7,517 nucleotides of DNA from Bacillota bacterium (GTDB lineage Bacteria; Bacillota; Sulfobacillia; Symbiobacteriales; ZC4RG38), in assembly GCA_003242505.1 (NCBI GenBank), contig QGUP01000092.1:1-7517 (forward strand). The letters run 5' to 3'. Made by a program: the position numbers and the translations under genes. Positions 6,064-7,517 of the stretch are shown piece by piece. Under the pieces are notes generated by a model. That model did not search any database. It was given only the letters and a program-made list of their open reading frames with translations, and was not told where the DNA came from. How positions within the stretch are numbered: the first letter of the stretch is position 1; each line of letters begins with the position of its first letter.

Positions 6064-7002
6064 TCACCCGCCCTGGGCCGTGTCCCCGGACCGCTCCGGG
6101 ATGAGGAGCGACGCCAGGATCGAGATCGCCACCACGCCCAGGACGATGGACAGGGAGACCACGGGCTTGACATGGAAGTGGAAGAGGGTGCCGATCATCT
6201 TCACCCCGATGAAGGCCAGGACCACCGACAGCCCCACCTTCAGGTAGCGGAACCGATGGACGATGCCGGCCAGGAGGAAGTAGAGCGCCCGCAGCCCCAG
6301 GATGGCGAAGACGTTGGAGGTGAGAACGATGAACGGGTCCTGGCTCACGCCGATCACCGCGGGGATGCTGTCCACCGCGAAGACCAGGTCCGTCGCCTCC
6401 ACGATGACGATGGCCACGCCCAGGGTGGTCAGCATCCACCGGCCGTTCCGGCGGGTGAGGATCCGGTTCCCATCCAGCCCCGGGTAGATGGGCGCCACCC
6501 GGGTGAGCCACTTGTAGACGGGGCTCTCCTGGATGGACCCTTCCTCGCCGCCCCGGAGCATCTTGTAAGACGTGAAGAGGAGGAAGGCGCCGAAAAGCGG
6601 CAGGACCCAGTCGAAGCGCTCCACCAGCCCCGCCGCCGCGGTGATCAGGACCGTCCGCATGGTGACAGCGCCGACCACGCCCCAGGCCAGGGCCCGGTGC
6701 TGGAGGCCCCCCCGGAGGCCGAAAAAGGTGAAGATCAGGTTGATGACAAAGATGTTGTCGACGCTGAGGGCCTTTTCCAGGGTGTACCCGGAGATATACT
6801 CCATCCACTTCTCGGCACCATAGTGCCACCAGACGTAGCCGCTGAACACCAGGGCCACGACCACCCAGCCCAGGGACATCCAGGCCGCTTCCTTCAGGCC
6901 GATGTCGTGGTCATCCTTGTGCAGGACCCCCAGGTCCAGCCAGGTGGCAAAGGCGACGAAGGCATAGAAGCCGATGAGTTCCAGCAGATGCGATTCCAAC
7001 AT
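6064..7002 (-). CDS. TerC/Alx-family integral membrane protein, probable manganese exporter
   Basis: This 312-residue polytopic membrane protein has the TerC signature acidic motifs: EKALSVDNIFVINLIF (76-91) and EATDLVFAVDSIPAV (202-216). E202, D205, D211 and D82 lie in membrane segments and are likely metal ligands. Eight or nine hydrophobic segments can be seen, from about residue 9 to 301. In this family Alx of E. coli and YkoY of B. subtilis are linked to Mn2+ efflux. Some TerC proteins are also reported to load metal onto exported enzymes, so either role is possible. The start is ATG at 7002, with GGAGAGGAG about 9 bases upstream. A Mn2+ riboswitch in the leader strongly supports manganese as the substrate. 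The gene appears to be monocistronic. It is often annotated as a tellurium-resistance protein, but tellurite resistance itself is not indicated here. Confidence 0.95.
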   Translation of the reverse strand: MLESHLLELIGFYAFVAFATWLDLGVLHKDDHDIGLKEAAWMSLGWVVVALVFSGYVWWHYGAEKWMEYISGYTLEKALSVDNIFVINLIFTFFGLRGGLQHRALAWGVVGAVTMRTVLITAAAGLVERFDWVLPLFGAFLLFTSYKMLRGGEEGSIQESPVYKWLTRVAPIYPGLDGNRILTRRNGRWMLTTLGVAIVIVEATDLVFAVDSIPAVIGVSQDPFIVLTSNVFAILGLRALYFLLAGIVHRFRYLKVGLSVVLAFIGVKMIGTLFHFHVKPVVSLSIVLGVVAISILASLLIPERSGDTAQGG

Positions 7003-7035
7003 GGTGCCATGCTCCTCTCCTCGTGACAGGATGGG

Positions 7036-7073
7036 CCGGAGGGGGAGACCGGAGCTCGCCTGGCCCCCTCCGG
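7036..7073 (-). promoter_or_regulatory. Long hairpin in the terC leader near the ribosome binding site
   Basis: CCGGAGGGGG (7073-7064) pairs perfectly with CCCCCTCCGG (7045-7036) around an 18-base loop. It ends about 12 bases before the GAGGAGAGGAG ribosome binding region. Directly upstream, GGCGTGG (7092-7086) and CCACGCC (7080-7074) form a second hairpin. Neither is followed by a U tract. TCTCC in the longer hairpin could pair alternatively with GGAGA of the ribosome binding site, so a role in translational control is possible but unproven. Confidence 0.45.
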
Positions 7074-7110
7074 GGCGTGGCTGGTCCACGCCAACGCGAG
7101 AAGGGACACA

Positions 7111-7143
7111 GCAAGACCGGTTCCCGCGGAACCAAGGTCTCGC
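7111..7143 (-). promoter_or_regulatory. Riboswitch expression-platform hairpin competing with the aptamer
   Basis: GCGAGACC (7143-7136) pairs with GGTCTTGC (7118-7111), and GGTTCC (7133-7128) pairs with GGAACC (7124-7119), around a GCG loop with a TT bulge, for 14 pairs in total. This structure uses the conserved GAGACCTT of the yybP-ykoY aptamer and the whole 3' strand of its P1 helix, so the two folds are mutually exclusive. It is the natural candidate for the ligand-free OFF state. The bases after it (TGTGTCCCTTCTC) are only weakly U-rich, so termination is uncertain. Confidence 0.6.
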
Positions 7144-7250
7144 CGTGTCCCCCGAGGCTTGCTTCGGGCGGACGATGCAACCGGGGGCCGCGCCCGTCAT
7201 GACCGGCTGCATCACCTGATTGCTCAGGCAGGCTACTCCCCTTGTGGTCC
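7128..7250 (-). ncRNA. yybP-ykoY: yybP-ykoY manganese riboswitch aptamer
   Basis: Read on the minus strand, the leader carries both hallmark sequences of this class: AAGGGGAGTAGCC (7243-7231) and GGCGAGACCTTGG (7144-7132). The P1 helix joins GGACCACAAGG (7250-7240) with CCTTGGTTCC (7137-7128) as nine pairs with two bulges. Between them lie a CCTGA-GCAA-TCAGG hairpin with a GNRA tetraloop (7228-7215), an 11-bp stem GATGCAGCCGG/CCGGTTGCATC (7213-7203 with 7184-7174) and a further stem at 7173-7147. The class senses Mn2+ and usually turns its gene on when bound. The aptamer starts about 10 bases after the predicted transcription start and precedes a TerC-family gene, its most typical partner. 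Identification rests on motif recognition; no covariance search was run. Confidence 0.92.
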
Positions 7251-7266
7251 AAAAGGTGACAGGAAC

Positions 7267-7296
7267 AGGATAGGAGATGGGGCGCCCCGGTGTCAA
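7267..7296 (-). promoter_or_regulatory. Promoter of the riboswitch-terC unit
   Basis: A perfect TTGACA -35 box (7296-7291) is followed by an 18-bp spacer and TATCCT (7272-7267), a 4-of-6 match to the -10 consensus. This is a housekeeping sigma-70/sigma-A type promoter. Initiation near 7260 would place the aptamer within about 10 nt of the RNA 5' end, as expected. The spacer contains the exact dyad GGGGCGCCCC (7288-7279). Confidence 0.72.
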
Positions 7297-7324
7297 GGGG
7301 TGGCCCACGCCCTGTTCCGTCGGC

Positions 7325-7341
7325 CGTCTAAACAATAGACG
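7325..7341. repeat. 17-bp inverted repeat upstream of the terC promoter
   Basis: CGTCTA and TAGACG flank AACAA, forming an exact 6-bp inverted repeat in an AT-rich island within GC-rich DNA. Its centre is 40 bp upstream of the centre of the -35 box (7293), a position compatible with a regulator site. No known operator is recognised. Confidence 0.4.
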
Positions 7342-7408
7342 CGCCGCACGCACCCAGGGTTCGGTGACCCTGCGATCCAGTGGCCCGACCGCCGAACCGA
7401 TGGAAGGG

Positions 7409-7449
7409 GAAAGGGCGGCTCCCGCCCTGCCTGGCGGAGCGGCCCTTTT
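7409..7449. terminator. Terminator-like hairpin at the right edge, possibly bidirectional
   Basis: AAAGGGC-G-GCTCC (7410-7422) pairs with GGAGC-G-GCCCTTT (7436-7448) with a single G-G mismatch and a 13-base loop. The T stretch (7446-7449) on the plus strand and TTT plus pyrimidines on the minus strand resemble an intrinsic terminator readable both ways. Because terC reads leftwards from 7260, the hairpin more probably ends a minus-strand gene lying beyond 7517. Confidence 0.5.
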
Positions 7450-7473
7450 CCGGTCCCCCTCGGCTTTCCCCAC

Positions 7474-7504
7474 GGCCTTCCCTTTACAGGGGCGGGCCTT
7501 CCCT
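7474..7504. repeat. 10-bp direct repeat spaced by 21 bp
   Basis: GGCCTTCCCT occurs at 7474-7483 and again at 7495-7504, a start-to-start distance of 21 bp or two helical turns. A related GGCTTTCCCC sits at 7462-7471. Such spacing can mark tandem protein-binding sites, but in GC-rich DNA it could also be chance. Confidence 0.35.
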
Positions 7505-7517
7505 AAACCGACCCCCC

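Larger units (their letters stand above)
7297..7517. other. Gene-free edge region upstream of the terC promoter
   Basis: No coding region is supported here; the open frames across it follow the GC-rich shadow pattern and show no recognisable protein. It contains two inverted repeats (CGTCTA-AACAA-TAGACG at 7325-7341 and CAGGGT-TCGGTG-ACCCTG at 7355-7372), a terminator-like hairpin (7409-7449), and a 10-bp direct repeat (7474-7504). Confidence 0.6.

Noticed and set aside
5652..6173. N-terminal extension of the binding protein up to 6173
   Set aside because: The upstream frame runs through the terC end, the terminators and the promoter region. The signal peptide and lipobox fix the start at 5651; the ATG at 5696 also lacks a good ribosome binding site.
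7355..7385. GGGTTCGGTGACCC as a possible tRNA T-arm
   Set aside because: It does not match the T-loop consensus and no matching acceptor, D-arm or anticodon arm surrounds it.
7003..7473. N-terminal extension of TerC up to 7473
   Set aside because: The extra 157 codons cover the promoter and riboswitch, show no TerC similarity, and the normal family N-terminus begins at the ATG at 7002.
1..7517. CRISPR arrays, insertion sequences, tRNA or rRNA genes, phage genes
   Set aside because: I saw no regularly spaced repeats, transposase motifs, cloverleaf elements or phage-like products; the window reads as ordinary chromosomal metabolic DNA.

Overview
This is a GC-rich window with strong GGAGG-type ribosome binding sites, tight same-strand gene spacing, a lipoprotein-anchored sugar-binding protein and a TTG-started regulator gene. 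Together these suggest a high-GC, Gram-positive-type bacterium, possibly a thermophilic Bacillota lineage such as the Thermaerobacter/Symbiobacterium/Limnochorda groups. That placement is an inference from composition and gene style; no marker gene in the window fixes the taxon. Every supported gene lies on the minus strand, so transcription runs from right to left.

Right part (7517 to about 6000): a manganese-homeostasis unit. After a gene-free edge region with a bidirectional-terminator-like hairpin (7409-7449) and small inverted and direct repeats, a promoter with a perfect TTGACA -35 box (7267-7296) drives a leader of about 250 nt. The leader contains a recognisable yybP-ykoY (Mn2+) riboswitch aptamer (about 7128-7250) and a long competing hairpin as a possible expression platform (7111-7143). 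It ends in the gene for a TerC/Alx-family integral membrane protein (6064-7002). Two hairpins follow the gene, and the second (5957-5985) has a U-rich tail and is the better terminator.

Middle and left part (about 5990 to 1): a carbohydrate uptake and utilisation operon. From a control region rich in AACCGG motifs, with a LacI-type palindromic operator candidate (5827-5840), it reads: lipoprotein solute-binding protein (4350-5651), an intergenic terminator/attenuator (4308-4339), MalF-type permease (3386-4291), MalG-type permease (2549-3382), a 740-residue cytoplasmic glycoside hydrolase resembling the glycogen-debranching/GH63-like six-hairpin enzymes (310-2532), and a LacI-family regulator cut off by the window edge (1-309). 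The likely logic is that the binding protein captures an oligosaccharide or glycoside outside, the permease pair imports it with an ATPase encoded elsewhere, the hydrolase cleaves it inside, and the LacI protein senses the sugar and represses the operon. The substrate cannot be read from the sequence.

The most interesting points are the riboswitch in front of terC, the attenuator that probably sets a high binding-protein to permease ratio, the clustered AACCGG sites, the single stop codon separating the hydrolase and regulator reading frames, and a 180-bp low-GC patch inside the hydrolase gene. None of these amounts to a clearly new biological system.
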